64,000 nucleotides of DNA, from positions 1,490,501-1,554,500 of the forward strand of contig OZ018417.1 of NCBI GenBank assembly GCA_963969595.1. The letters run 5' to 3'. The position numbers and the translations under genes are program-made. This document shows positions 24,011-37,529 of the stretch, piece after piece (position 1 is the stretch's first letter; each line of letters opens with the position of its first letter). The stretch comes from Neckera pumila (Eukaryota; Streptophyta; Bryopsida; Hypnales; Neckeraceae). The notes under the pieces were generated by a model. The model was not told the DNA's origin. It made no database searches and saw nothing but the letters and a program-made list of their open reading frames with translations.

Positions 24011-26301
24011 GTACTTAAGAAAGGGTTTTTATTGGCTTTGAAACTAAGGAAAGGGAGGCTTAGGGTAGACTTCTATATATGAAAATTAGCCGAAACCTAA
24101 AAAGACAAAAGGATTCCTAAAAAAACAACTCCAATACTTTTGGAGACTGGCATAATTTAAAAGCCAATTCATTTAAGGTTCCATTTGAAGCTACAAAGAG
24201 CAATAGGTTTGATTCCATGAATTTCTTAATGGAAATATGCAATACTCTACATGAAGGTCAATTTCATAAATAATTAGGGAAAAACTGGAACATGTCTCAG
24301 ATATGAAAAATGTACAACAATTTTTGAAAAATTGGAAAAAATTTTGTTGTTGCAAATTTTGAATATTCAAAAATTATTCTTGAGAAAATTTGAAAAAAGA
24401 ATACAATTACCCATGAATAGAATAAATCAATCCATTTCATCAAAGTGGATTCAAATTATAAGTTTAATTGTCAATACATTTCAAAGGTGGAATTGAAATC
24501 GGCAATGTCACAAAGTGTCAAGAGCGGCTTTGAAAGTAAAAAGGACAAAAATGGTTCCTAAACATCACTACAAATGTCGTTGAACAATACGGCAAGCAAA
24601 GAGGAACTTTGAAAAGTTAGGAAGGTCAATGCCCAAAGAAAGAATATCAAAAAATTTGGAAGGGCAACATGCCGAAAGCCCAAAAAATTGAATTATGCTA
24701 CCTAATTGTCAGACTGCAAAAATTAAATTATTTCAACATCAAAGTGCCAAAATTGATCTACATACAAGGTATTTGCAAGTATACATTCAAAATTGTTGGC
24801 CAACAAAACTTTAGAAAGAAGCATATGAAATGGGGGGAGACAACTTTTGAACTTCCAAAAACTATTTTTAACAGTGCAATTGAACTTTTGGATTGCTTTT
24901 AATTTGACAACAAGACAAAGTTATTCCTAAAATCATATAGTTTTTCCCTACTCACATAGAAGGGAAAGCTTTGAGGAAAATTCTTGGCCAAGGGTTAAAA
25001 ACTAGATTCAATCTCAATCCAAATTAATTCCATGTGTAACCTGCAATTAGTTGAAAACACTCAACTCTAATTCAAAAACTCAATCTAAATTCAATCCAAT
25101 CCAAATTCTGAATAGCATCTCCATAATAACAATAATAACACTGACCATCATAAATCAAGAGCTTGTTGAAGATCTTTCAATTTGCAGTGATTTATGGATA
25201 TAGATATTAGAGGCTATCTTTATTAATTCTTTTTTAGAAGTAAGGTAGGAGGTCATAAAATAGACTAGCTTCTAAAATGTTTTTCTAATATAAAGGTACA
25301 TTTTATTTTCTTCAATGCATCATCAATGTACAATACAATATTCTTACACAGGGCCACCACCAATTGTAGCATTCAAAGAAATTGCAGAATATAAAATATA
25401 ATTTATATTTTTTGGCATGCATAAATGACATTGCATTTATACACAATCTTATTCAAGCATGTCAAATTTCTATTAGGAAAATTTTGAGGCCTCAAAGAGG
25501 CTGCCAGTGTTTAATTTTTGGCTCGCCCGCGATGCAACTACAAAAACATATATATACATATTTGGAAAAAAAATTTAAAATTTTAATATTAAAATATAAA
25601 CAATCTGATGTAGCACTGACATAGCATCAGTAGTGTCACATCAACATCCAAAATTTTAAAAATAAAACTATCTTTTGATTTTTAATTTTTCCATAATTGT
25701 AGTGCATGGGTGCAAAACTTACGGCCCCTTCGAGGGCTGAAATTTTTCCTAATGAATTTAAAAAAATCTGAATTCTATTTTTGATGAATTTTTTATATAA
25801 TCTTTATCAGTTTAGATTTGCAGTAATGAAAAACATTCGTGATGATTTTTTTAACATCAATTGTGTAGGTATATTAAAAAACATCCATATTTACATCCGT
25901 AAAAAAACAAAAATAATCTGTGAAAAGTTCAATATTGAGGTATCTCATGCCAAGTTTTATAAATAGATATTTCTATACTGTAATTAGATTATTTTATTTG
26001 ACCATGACACTATAACTATTTTGTACATTTAGGCATAATAATACAATTAATCGGCCAAAATCTAATTAAAATTTAGAAATGTCTAGGGGCAAAATATAGG
26101 CAGTTTGCAAGAATATTTTATTGTGTCATACATTTTAGAAGGTGGATGCTTTTAGTGACCATAGTTTTTTAACTTCAAAAGTTTGTAACAAATTCTACAA
26201 AGGTTTCAAAAATATGGAATGACTTAGGTTAGATGCCAGTTCCATTTTCTTTTCGAAGAATAATTCAAGGAGTTTAGCTTCTACAAAAATGGGATCAACT
26301 T

Positions 26302-27490
26302 TTAATCCCTAAATGAGGAAGTATTCCTTTGGAGGACACTTCATAGTTTAAAGAGGCTTGTGTGATTTCAAATTTTGGCATTATTTTTTGAAAAGTTTTT
26401 TCAAGATAGATAAGCAGATAATATTTTTAGAAATATTGTTTTTATTTCAATTGGTGCCTAGAAGCAAGAGTTATGCCACATAAAGTTCAAAATAGTTGAG
26501 AAGTTATTGTACAACAAAAAATCCCCAAAATAATTTGAAATCAAATTTTTTAATATATTTTTAATAGATGATATTTTTGTATATATGGAAAGATATAGTT
26601 TGTACCATTTGGATGAGTGATGTGAAAGCTAAAGAACATCTTGTTTTGTGGATATTGTAGCATTTCTTTGAAAAAATAATATACTAGATCTATTTTTGAA
26701 TACAATTTTCAAAAAGCAATAGTTGCACAAGTTCAATTTGATTGTTAAAACAATTTAATTATTTGGATTATTGTATTTTAATTCCATCTTAGAGCTATTA
26801 ATAATTTAGTTTTTTCTTCTGTCCTGTATCTACTACTCTGTATGATTTAATACACAATTAAATCCCATTACTTATTTCAAAGTTTTATCGACTTCTTAAT
26901 TCAAAATCTAGAATGCAAACTTTGAAAATAAGAGGATTCAAAGAATTTGCAAAAAAATATGCTCACTTCTTCACTTTAGACTCAAATATTTTGCAACCTA
27001 TGCAATTAAGTTTTTTGAAATTTCTTCTCATTAGATGTTTTTCAACTTCTTTGAAGGGTTGTGAGTTCACTGGGCTGTCAGGGTCGAGGGAACAGCCTTG
27101 CTGTTTTTTTCATTTTAGATTTAAAAAAATAAAAAAATAAAAAAAATTTGACAACAGACGTTTCCGATGTTCCAAGGAAACAACGTCGGGGTTCAAGCCT
27201 GAAACTGCCCTTTTGTCCCCCCGAATCTCTTCTAATGACATGTTCCCATATTAGATATTGCAAGATCTAATATGTTCTTTGCAAGATCCTATAACTAGAT
27301 ATGCATACTTTTTTTTTAAAGTTTGTGAATCATTTGCTTAAAAATTCCCAAGAATACTCATTTGATGTCAAATTGTTGTGCAAAATTTTCCTTTTTCTAC
27401 AAAATTCTAAGAATGAACATCTCTACCTTTGTCCTATATAGAAGGATTCTTTTGTCATCTATTGGACATTTAGATTTTGTAGCATCCTTC
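26302..27490 (-). mobile_element. diverged TTAA-family element, reverse orientation
   Basis: Starts TTAATCCCTAAATGAGG, followed by the family subterminal CCTTTGGAGGACA and ATTTCAATTGGTGCCTAGAAG (equivalent to the CCCGGGAG block). Similarity to 12247-13175 continues to about 26830 and again at 27280-27310 (GCAAGATCCTATAACTAGAT). A ~200-bp foreign segment at 27055-27260 interrupts it. The right terminus is not clear. Confidence 0.5.
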
Positions 27491-27495
27491 TAAGA

Positions 27496-28412
27496 TTAAC
27501 CCCTAAAAGCCCAAGGCCATTTTTTTGCCAAAAAACACCCAAATTGTCATTTTTTTAGCAAAGAGTGAAAAAAAAATTAAAAATGTTTTTTTTGCACATC
27601 TAACCATAGGATCTTACACCTAACTAGTATGAGAATGTGTGGAAAAAATTTCAGAATTTTTGACCACACAGATTGCAAGATATCAACATTTAAAGTGAAA
27701 AAAACAAATTTTTCAGCACATTGTGGGACTGGGTTTTATGACTTTGAACATTTTTAACTTAAAATTTTTACACTACAGAGTTTTGAGCTTTAAATTTTTA
27801 TAGTGGAGAGTTGATTGAAAGTCTACCCCAGAAAAAAAATTCAAAATAACTTAATTTTCATTATTGAAAAAATTGTTAAATAGAAGTAGGTACGAGATAG
27901 AAGGGAAATCTAAAATATTCATATATTTTAGATGGAGTTATAATGCACTAATCCCAATGGTCAGATTGTTCTAGCAAGTAAACTTAACCATGCAAAAAAA
28001 ACTTAAAAAATTTTAAAAATTGCATTTAGAAATGACTCTTACAATTTATTTTTTTCAAAAAGATGCTCTAATTGCCCGAAAAACAAGAATTTCCATAACT
28101 TTCTCATAACAAATTCAAATGAAATGAATCAAAGCTTTTTAGATAGACAAAAATGTAATCTATGAGAAAAAATACTTAAAAAAAAAAAGGGCAAATTTTT
28201 TTTGCTGCTTGGCGTCTCCTATTTTGAGCTTATTTGGTCATAACTTTTGTTCCCGAGCACCAATTGTGAAAAATAATTATAATCCCATGAAGCTAATCCG
28301 TTTTTCTACCTCCCAAAAATGTACCAAAAAATCAGGAGAAAATTTCAACCCATAGGTACCTATCCAAAAACGCATTTGTCCCTCGAAGGGACAACGGGCT
28401 TTTAGAGGTTAA
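27496..28412 (+). mobile_element. TTAA-bounded non-autonomous element, 917 bp
   Basis: Runs from TTAACCCCTAAAAGCCCAAG to GGGCTTTTAGAGGTTAA with the conserved TTGTCCCTCGAAGGGACAA palindrome just inside the right end. It is in the same orientation as the 14834 copy and abuts the preceding diverged copy. Confidence 0.75.
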
Positions 28413-31233
28413 ATGAGCTCTTCATGAACCTTCTACCTTAGAAAATTCTTCCCATATTTGCCTGGGTCAATTTTTAGCACAAATCTTTGTCTAAGGTAGA
28501 AGCACCCAAAAGCGGCCTTGTACCCAATGACATCTTTTTCTAGGAAGGGGCTTCATTTCAAAACCTAAATGTAGACAATCCAAACATAGCTTATTATTTG
28601 TTGACCAAATTGATAAGCCATATATGGTCCGCCTAGATTTGCATTCCAGAATGACGTTCCTTCCTAGAGAGGGACGCCATTGGGTCAATGAACTTTAATT
28701 AGGCAATTTACAAACTAAAAGCACCAAAAAAAAATGAACACCAAGGTCTATTAAAAATCCCAAGGACAAAACCCCAAGAAATGCCACCAGTGCCTTTCAG
28801 TTCCGTCTGTGATGGCCACGAAGTCGACAACAACTGCCTGGGTTTACCAAGCTGTTGCTACCCCTTTCGAAGTGAAGTCCCCCACTTTTCATCCATCATT
28901 GCAAAAAATCCACCAAAATTCCCACATTGTGTACATGGGACGCCACATCTACAACAATTTTTTTCATCTTGGCGCAAGTACTAGCCTACTAGGGTTCACT
29001 ATCTGCTTCACCACTCAAATAGTACTTCACCACTCAGACAGTACTTCACCACTCATTGCCCCACTTGCTGCACCCCTCATTGTTTTAGTTCCAGAAAGGC
29101 AGAACCGATTTTTGGAAGGACACAATATTGCCAGATTGATTGAGTGTCTTCATCTTGTGGTTTTTTGTGTTAAAATAATGGCCTCATTGGACGTCTGTGT
29201 GGATTTGGCGTCATTTGCTATGTTGTGGAAGGTCGCAAGCTTGATTTCATACCCACACACCAATATAAGAAAGACATGTTTTGGGGGTCATTTGGCAAAA
29301 AAAGCGCTGTGTTTTTTTTGATGTCACGTCGTCTGGCAAACTGGGTCACAACAGTGGGAATTTTGCATGATGTCCACACAAATGGGCACCTAGAAGAGGG
29401 TCAGACGGGGTCATGTTAGCGCAATCAAGCATGTTAAAATGAACGTCAACAAAAACATCACCGCGTTTTTTGGAACGTCCAAAAAAACATGGACTGCCAC
29501 GTCAGCAAGCAAACCCATTTTTACTATGGTAAAATGGTTAAAAAGTACTATGCTCTATGATAGAATGCTGCCCAAATGTGAAAATTTTAGGAAATGGACA
29601 GCCACGTGGCAAATTTTGCAAAAAATGAGCAATGGATGGATGTGTAGTATGGATGAAAAACATTAGGAGAGAAATGGGGCTTGGAGAAGGCCCCTTCCCT
29701 TTGTTAAATTGAAATCAACGGGCTTTTGAATTGAAAAATATTTCTTTTATAAAAAAATAAAATTTTTCAAAGAAACAAATAATCATAAATATTTTAAAAA
29801 TGAAAAAAATTATTCAATATTATTCAATTATTTTTTAATCAGCAGTTTGCCGAGGACAATCACAGTCCGCCAGGGACGATCATTGTCCACCTCGGATTTT
29901 ATTTAAATTTATTAAAAAAAAAATTCAAAAAAGCTTTTTGTACTTGATCTTCATGGCGTGCTGTTTTCTAGGTCAAGTTTGCATCTGAATTTTTAAAAAT
30001 TTAAAAATTTTAAATGCTCTTTTTGGAAATTTTTTCAATTGAAATTTTTTTAGCAATCATGGATCTCGCGGCCCTCTAATGACCTCATTCTTCTCCTAAT
30101 GAGGAACTCTTTATACAAATAGGGTAGTAGGAAGATTAACAATCCATATGGGATCTATTAAGCAAGAATTGTGTTCAATGTAAAATGTCTAAAACAACAT
30201 GGTCTAGATGTCTAAAATAACGTTCAAATGCCTGCAACAACGCCTAGACGTCTGCAACAACGTCGAGAATTACAATGGTCAAGTTCCCATATTATAATTA
30301 TCCCATATCTTTTGTCTCACCATGGACAGACAATGGATATAAATAGGACCTCTCAACCCTTTATTCTTGCAAATTGACAATAAAATAATTCCTTCATTTG
30401 GCCATCAAAAATCCTCTCGATGGTAGATGATAAATTTTTTTAATTCTTGTTGAAGTCAACAATTGTTCTTGTTTTTTCTTTTTATTCTTTATTCATTTTT
30501 AAATAATTATCTTCTACGGACCTTGATATAATATGCAACAATTGATGTTTCAAAAAACGTCTATCTAGACAACTAAATTGACGTTTAGAAAAAAATTAAA
30601 AAAAATATAAATGGCATGAAGGTATGCTGACAAGGCATGCCACATCATATCTTCATTGGATCCACGTCACGAGACACGTCAAAAAGTTTTTGGACAAAAA
30701 AAGAAATGACATGGCACTGCGCGTGGATGACAAGGTGACATGGAGGTCACGTGGCGTCCACATGGCACCCCATAAGGCACTTGCATTAGTGTGTTTCATT
30801 GGAAGTTTAAAAAAAACAAGCCCAAAATATGCACATTTTTTGCCTAATAAAGCACATTTTTTGCTTGTACTTTTTGACGAATTTCGTGGGACATCAACAT
30901 GGGTTTTTTTGCGTAAGAGCAAACACGGTATCACGTTTTTTCTGACGTCAAAAAAACATTGGTTTCTTATAGTGCACATTCAAATTTGGGAGGTATGAAT
31001 TTGGTGATAACAGATCTTGCTTTGCTGGTTTAGGGTGTGATTTCAGTGTAGGGTTCCGTGGAATGTTGATGTATTGGTGTAGGCGGCTAGAATGCAAAAC
31101 AGTTGGAGTCCTTCATGAATTTATGCTCGTTGAGATTCAATAACTCTTGCGATCTTGCTTGTGTGCACAAAGCAAACATCTTATGTGCTAGTCGATTGTG
31201 CACAGTTTGAATTAGAGTGTTTAGTCGCAAAAT
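28413..31233. other. repeat-derived stretch, no firm gene
   Basis: No conserved coding frame. The right end of a CACTA-like terminus may lie at 30974 (TTTCTTATAGTG). A poor match to its partner (CACACCAATATAAGAAAG, 29256-29273) would give a ~1.7-kb element, but I could not confirm a target duplication. 30190-30270 holds short CAACAACG-type repeats. Confidence 0.3.
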
Positions 31234-33893
31234 TTGAAGCTTCTACTTTTGGTGATTCACTGTTTGAGTTTATCACTTGCTAAAATCTTGTCACCATGGT
31301 GTTGGCTGATGCATCTGGGGCCAAAGCTACAAGCGGTGCATCGGGATCAAGTTTGGGACGGAAAGCTACTGCGGATTGAGGCTCTTCTGAGGAAGCAGAG
31401 GAAAGACATTTGCAAACAGAAGATCATAGACGCCGCGGAGAAAAAGCGGAAGCAATAGCGCTGAATCTCAAAGGAGCAGAAGAAGAAGAGAGCCAAAGAA
31501 CAGGTCACCCTTTGAAGTTTTTATACGACTTCGTGCAATTCTGAGAACTATGATCCCCTGGATCTCCATGATCCATTGAAGGAGACTCCTCCTTCTTCAA
31601 ATAGAAGACAGAGTGTATCTTCACAACCTTGTTGAGTCTAGTCCCCATCACCTGTATCTTTGGATGCAATTGCTGCTGTTACATCTTCTGTAGAGCCAAA
31701 GCCAGGGAGTTGTGTAATTTTGAGTTCAAAACTACTAATTCCAATTGTCCTTGTATCTACTAATTCTCTAGGCTACGTGTGCAGTAAGGATAATGCAGAC
31801 TTCCTTGCGGTACATGGTCCGGTGGAGAATAGTGACCTTTTTGGTGACGATATAGACGATGAGGAGGAGCTGCAACCGCTTATTCGGTTGGGGAAGACTA
31901 ATTACGATTTAACTCGCAAATTTCAAAAGGAGTGGAGTGCGAAGTGTCCTTGGGCTAAGATGGTTCTGACGCAGATGGCTTGCTGCACATGGTTAAATGC
32001 CGAGTGTGCTCGAACATAGGAAAAAAGCCTTGACTGATGGTGTCAAAGTGGGACACTATCAGTAAGCATGCTCACTGTAAGGTACACAAAGCAAACATGT
32101 CATTGTATGCTACCAAATGTCCATCCTCTGTTCTCCAAAAAATCAATAATTGTACTTCTACAAAAGCACGGAGGAAGCGGGTGTAGTTTGCAACTTTGTT
32201 TTAGCTGTTATATGCTGGTCGACCTATGGCTGAGTTTGAGGCAAAATTGAGTCTCTTCCGGTTGTTGGAAACTCCAAACTACCCGTCTATGCATTGGAGT
32301 GTTGGTGCTGGCTAGTTAATGGTTGAGCATATATATGTATTCCTTTGTGCAAGAGAGAATGAAAGCCATGATTAAATCTGCTAAGTATATTGCCCTAACA
32401 TGTGATGAAGCATCTAGTATAGATAATTGTTCTTACATCGCTGTTCACGTTTACATCATGCAAGATTGGGTTTGTGTGCCGCTCTTGATTACCTTGCAGA
32501 AATTAGAGTCTGATGGTGCCATGGAAGATAATTTGACAGCCCTTTTAATGGGCGTTGTTGGAGTTTATAATGACTTGGATGAGCTTGCAATAGTCACAAA
32601 GTTGATGTGCTTTAGAGCTGATGTTGTCTCCACCTTTCAAGGATGCGAAACATGAGTTACTGTCCAGTTGAAGGTGAAGTATGCTCCACATGTCACTAGC
32701 GTTCACTGCATGAAACACTGACTTAACTTGGTGGTTAAAACGCTGAGTAGGCTGGATTTGTTTCATGTAGTGGAAGATTTGTGTACGCTTTGCCATGCTT
32801 ACTTCGCTCACTCTCCAAAACGCCAAGCAGAGTTCTGTGCGTTGGCACAATTGGTAGACACAAAAGGCCTGAAGCTCCTCAAAAATGTCACAACACGGTG
32901 GATCTTTCTCATTTCTCCACTGCAACGCCTTCTTAGTGAGTACCGCTCTGTGATGTCCAAGCTGCATTTGGATTCAATCAACAAGGCTGAGACGGTATGA
33001 TTATTTGTTTCACTTGTTTGAGTATTTGCACATCTTTCATGATTCTAAGCTAATGTTGTCCGTTTTGTCTTCTACGTTGCTCGGTCTTGCGTTCAAGGTC
33101 TTAGGGTTTGGTACATCAGCTTTGTACTGATGGTTTGGATCCTATCCATAACATAGAGCCATCAACTTACTGGTGGACAAGGTTGGAATCAGAAAGTTTT
33201 GGCAGGCAAAGGCCAATTGGTTTTATTGTTTTGCACAAGAATTTGTAAGCTTCTAAGTTAGTATTGTTGGGTTCTATGTTGCTGCTACTTGGATCCAGGC
33301 TTCACCAGTGTACTCTACCACCTCACTGATTATTACTACACTGCATAATGGCCATGGCTTGTGCTCAAATGAGGTATTTTGGAAAATGACATGATGTTTG
33401 TGACTGGCTTCTTCATGGCCTCACTGACTTGTGTTTGTGTCTTCTGCAATGGAGTCTTTGGATGAAGGCTAAGGACTTGCTGGAAAAGATGCTGGATCCG
33501 TATCATGTGGTGGGTATGATATGCCTTCTTCCGCTTCTGGAAGTTGTGGATGTTCTGATCCAATTTGTGCAACAACGGGATGTATATATTTTGGACTTCG
33601 TAGAAGCACTCCAGAAATGTTTGGAGAAGCTCTTTGAGATGTATAAAGGATATGGCTTAACTTTCTGTGGTCCCAAATTTGTGCACTTGGCAAACTTGCT
33701 TGAGTTCCATCATGACCAAATTTTTCTGACATGGAGCTCTATGGACCTAAACGATGTCCAACACCCGCAATTTGTTGTCAATGGAGAGGAGCTGACTGCA
33801 CGGTGTCGAGTTGAGAGGAGCACGCTTTGGGAATACACAAGGTATTTGGCTGCAATTGGGATAAGTTAGTCAGGGACTTCAAACAACCTTTGT
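31234..33893 (+). pseudogene. hAT-like transposase (ZNF862/KRBA2 type), N-terminal and central part, decayed
   Basis: A charged coiled leader (LRKQRKDICKQKI...EKKRKQ) is followed by a BED/TTF-like zinc-finger region (KFQKEWSAKCPWAKMVL, then KCRVCSNIGKK after a frameshift near 31970). The transposase core follows (FEAKLSLFRLLETP; MKAMIKSAKYIALTCDEASS; YAPHVTSVHCMKH; YFAHSPKRQAEF; NVTTRW; FVQQRDVYILDFVEALQKC; WDKLVRDFKQPL). The frame is broken by frameshifts and many stops, nearly all TAG or TGA, including TGA 32653-32655 and the TGA in MKH*LNLV. The order matches ZNF862-type hAT-derived proteins common in plant genomes. Not functional. Confidence 0.75.
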
Positions 33894-36340
33894 GTCTTTT
33901 GATCTTCGATCTTCAATCTTCAAATTCTTTCCCGTTGGCCTATCATGTGTTGGGTCTAAACGAGTCAGGGTTCGGTCAGGTAGGTAATAAAAACCATGGG
34001 CCTCGGACGGGTAAAACGAGACAACATAACACGAGATGCCGTCTGAATAATGAGCTCCTAAACTTCAAACCCACGGTGACCAGCATTCAAGCCTCACCAG
34101 TGGGAACAACATATAAGATCGACTATGTGGGTGATCAATCCCACTTCGTCGCCACAAACACAAAATGGGGCTACTTTTGGATTCCCACAGAGCCCTCAAC
34201 AAGTTTACAATACAGAAAGGATAAACAAACAGCCTCCAAAACCGGATGGGAATAACAAATAAACAAATCGAGCCACAAACCACAACACAAAAGGGTCTTC
34301 AAGTCTTCATCTCTTCATTTCTTCTTGTCTTGTATTCTTGAAGTGTTCAAAAACTCAACAAGAAAATTGAAAACTAACTCCAAAATACCTTTGAACTTCA
34401 AACTAATGCTACAGATGCTTCACAACTCCAAATGTTAAGTATCTTAGCTTTTTGGAAAGCTAACAAAATACTCTAATACTCCTCCAAAATTCAGCTCATT
34501 CTAAACTACTGTCCAGACACTATAGACAGAATAAGTCTCAGCCTTCATTCTCTTAAGGCAGCAGACCTCTCCACCTTCAAATCTTCATATCTCCCTCAAA
34601 AATACTTCAATTATGAAGTATAATAAGTTTTTGAAAAGCTAGTCACATAATCTTTAACCTCACAAAATCTCATACAAATTCAAACTATTGCCCATTCGTT
34701 GTAGGCCTCGAAAGTCTGGGCTCCTCTTAGTTGGATAATCACAAACTTTCTACCTTCAAACTATCACAACTCCCTCAATAATCCTTCAAATCAAGCTTGC
34801 AAACTCATTTTGAAAAGCTAATTTCACAAGGAACAAACTCAAAAATTTTCATTTCAAAAACTTTCATACATATGGAGATATCTCTCCTCAAAATTCGATT
34901 CTCTCCCCAAAAAAACAACAACTATACACACACACCTTTCCACACACCCTCAACATACACAAAGAACCTCCTTATCTTTCTTTTTTCCCTTTCTAAGGTG
35001 AGAGTGGAGCACATCAGTCCATACTCTTATCCCTAAAGTCCATCCAAAAGATAAGTATATTCTCTTACCCTCTTCACACTACCATATATCTGCATTCCCT
35101 AGCCATTTTATTTAATCAAAAGGCCAATATTTAAACCATCTCCAATCTGAACCTAAAAAAATAAAACTAAGGGATTCCTAAAGATCCCTATCAAAGGCCT
35201 CTATATGCTGTAAAGTCGTACTAAAGGTTCTAAAATAAATCTCTAATCGCCAAGTCGTGGACTTGGTCAGTTGGAGAAGCAGTGGTCAAAGGTCGCCAGC
35301 TGGTCCGGGCCCAAAATCCATCGATTCGGGTTCAAATGCCGATGGCTCGTTGATTGACTCGGGTGGCCCACGGTTTAGCACGCTAGTGAGGCAGGAAAGT
35401 TGTACCAGCCAACCTGCTACCTACTCCCCTGAGTTGTACATATGTCAAGAACAGTGAGCGCCTATAAGATGCAAATTGCCCTTAATAAGCGTGGTTCTCA
35501 CCACGACCAAACCACTTTTATTAAATATTGTATATAGAGTTAATAAAGATTAAATCTAATATTTATATGATGGAAGAATTTCCATCAGGACAACGATATG
35601 AAGGCGCTATCATCACTAGGGAAACTGGGAATTTTCTCATTGAAGATGTGAAGAGTGAATGCACGGGTAAATGTCTTTTGCCTATTTTGATGAATTGCTA
35701 ATTTAGTGCTAATGAAATTTGACATCCTTGCAAGTCTACAAGCACATTCAAAGAAAGAGCTTGAATTCATAGTAGTTAAAAAATCCACTTACCCGCGGAT
35801 TTGAAGTATGATTGATATATTCTCTTGTAAGTAAAAATCAAATTATATAATGGTCAACAATATAAACTATATAGAACTAGAAGTGTAGCTAGCTTATGAG
35901 CTTTGCAATATATGTGCCCTCTGATTGCTGGTCGATTCATAGCCTTCAGTCAATAGCCATGGCGTGGTTTAGTTTGATGTTATAGAGATGAATATAAAAT
36001 GACTTGGCGAGTAATGAACATTTTACATAGAGTAAAATAATCAAAGTTTTTTACCACTTACAAAAAATTACCTGAGAACGTGGTTCAGTTCCAATAGTGG
36101 TGTTCTCATGTCGATGTGTGATGACCCTCTAACTTCAGTATCCTTCAGTATCAGATTCAGCATCCAGCCTCTTACTAGCATCTTCATCCAGATACAGTGC
36201 TTTGATTACAATTCCTGGAATCATTAAGGTGCAATCAAGTAAGATATCAAAAGCTTAAAGCTCGTTCTGGTTACGAAACCTTGTTTGAGTGCAGTCTGAG
36301 GTTGCCTAGGCCCTGATGTTTCCCTTGTTTGGATGCAGGT
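33894..36340. other. insertion separating the two halves of the hAT-like pseudogene
   Basis: The transposase similarity stops at DFKQPLC and resumes 2.4 kb later. The insert holds A/C-rich, roughly repeated segments at 34340-35000, a possible tRNA-derived SINE at 35245-35480, and AT-rich sequence. No coding frame is supported. Exact boundaries and target duplication were not found. Confidence 0.45.
35245..35480 (+). mobile_element. possible tRNA-derived SINE
   Basis: TTGGTCAGTTGG resembles an A box and GGGTTCAAATGCC resembles a B box, in tRNA-like order, about 60 nt apart (longer than usual). There is no clear poly(A) or target duplication. The call is weak and would be dropped if no other genomic copies exist. 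Confidence 0.25.
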
Positions 36341-36915
36341 GCCACCCAACAACTGATTGACGAGCTAGCCAGTCACTTTCTTGCCCATGGTTTACTGGAT
36401 GCTCTGGGTGTAGTTTACTCTCAATACTAGAAGCAAACAGATGCTGAAAAGAGCTTTCAGAAGCATCTTGATGTTATAAAGAAATTTTACGATGAGCCAA
36501 AGTGTATTGGCCAAGGGATTGGCGAAGATGAAAACAAGCGACCTGTTCCAGCACTCCTTGATTGCTTCCAGCTTGAATTGCAGCAGCACTTGTTCAAATT
36601 GTCCATGCTATCAAGCAGCATGGCTACCTTAGATGACCCCCAATTGACTGTGAATCCCTTAACTCGCCTTTGGCGGGTTATATATGCCAACACGTCTTTA
36701 GCAAAAGAGATTCCAGAATATGTGAAATTGGATGAGATTGCCATGATTCATGTTCTTGGATCCCTTGAAGACAAATGCTACTTCTCATGACTTGCATTCT
36801 TGAAGGACAAGCTCCACAATTGGTTGCAAGGTGATCATCTAAGCCTCATAGTTGGCATGCATGGGCAGAAAGTGTACACATTAGAAGATTTTCCTTATGA
36901 GAAGTGTTTCACCTG
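36341..36915 (+). pseudogene. hAT-like transposase, C-terminal dimerisation region, decayed
   Basis: Continues the pseudogene at 31234 in order and strand: QQLIDELASHF, VVYSQY, FQKHLDVIKKFY, NPLTRLWRVIYANTSLAKEI, IAMIHVLGSLEDK, FLKDKLHNWLQGDHLS, VGMHGQKVYTLEDFPYEKCF. This is the hATC-like dimerisation end of ZNF862-type elements. In-frame TAG at 36427-36429 and TGA at 36787-36789 interrupt it. Confidence 0.75.
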
Positions 36916-37221
36916 CAGTGGATCAATCAAGCTGATAACTATTTGTATGGGATAATGGCTTAGCATTCCCACAGGTGCTGTGTTTTCCAGGTTTAGGTTC
37001 TATGTCTCCCAAGTGTGATGCCTACAGGTTTTTAAATATGTGGTAGTTTCAATTTCCTTGCTTTAGATTTTGCCTATCTTTCTATAGCAATAGCAATGTA
37101 TGAGGTTTCATTTTTGTGGCACACCGCATTCTGAAGTTTAGAGTAGCAGCATATTTTTGTTCATGCTGCCTTGTATTTGAGAAGGAGTGGTTTTATTTAT
37201 GAGCTGTGGTCTTCTCACTTA

Positions 37222-37383
37222 TACTAGAACAAACACTTGTTGGTCTAAACCAAAAATGTGGGCTGAATGTGTTGAGAACCATGTTTCCAACGTTGGAACC
37301 CCAGAATTTTGTTTTGGAAACATGGTTCTCAATAAATTTCAGTCCACATTTTTGGTTTAGACCAACAAGTGTTTGTTTTAGTG
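37222..37383. mobile_element. CACTA-type MITE, 162 bp, TSD TTA
   Basis: Terminal inverted repeats of about 40 bp (left TACTAGAACAAACACTTG, right complement CACTAAAACAAACACTTG) are flanked by TTA at 37219-37221 and 37384-37386. A second inner inverted pair (GAGAACCATGTTTCC) makes almost the whole element a hairpin. A 3-bp duplication and CACTA-like ends place it with CMC elements. Confidence 0.75.
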
Positions 37384-37529
37384 TTATGTGCATGAACTTG
37401 TCTATTTTCTTGTTTCATTTTCCTTTGTGATGTCCTTTTACTGTGCTCTAACTTTCAACGTGAAGTCTACAGTATTTCTTAGGGGAACATCAATGCTCCC
37501 TTAGTCTTTTAAAATTGTAATGTGACTGT

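Noticed and set aside
27055..27260. Second SINE inside the diverged TTAA element (GGGGTTCAAGCCTG resembles a B box, A-rich run nearby)
   Set aside because: No acceptable A box at the right distance, and the A-rich run is upstream of the B-like motif rather than at the 3' end.
29256..30974. 1.7-kb CACTA element
   Set aside because: Only the right end is convincing; the left end matches poorly and no 3-bp duplication could be confirmed.
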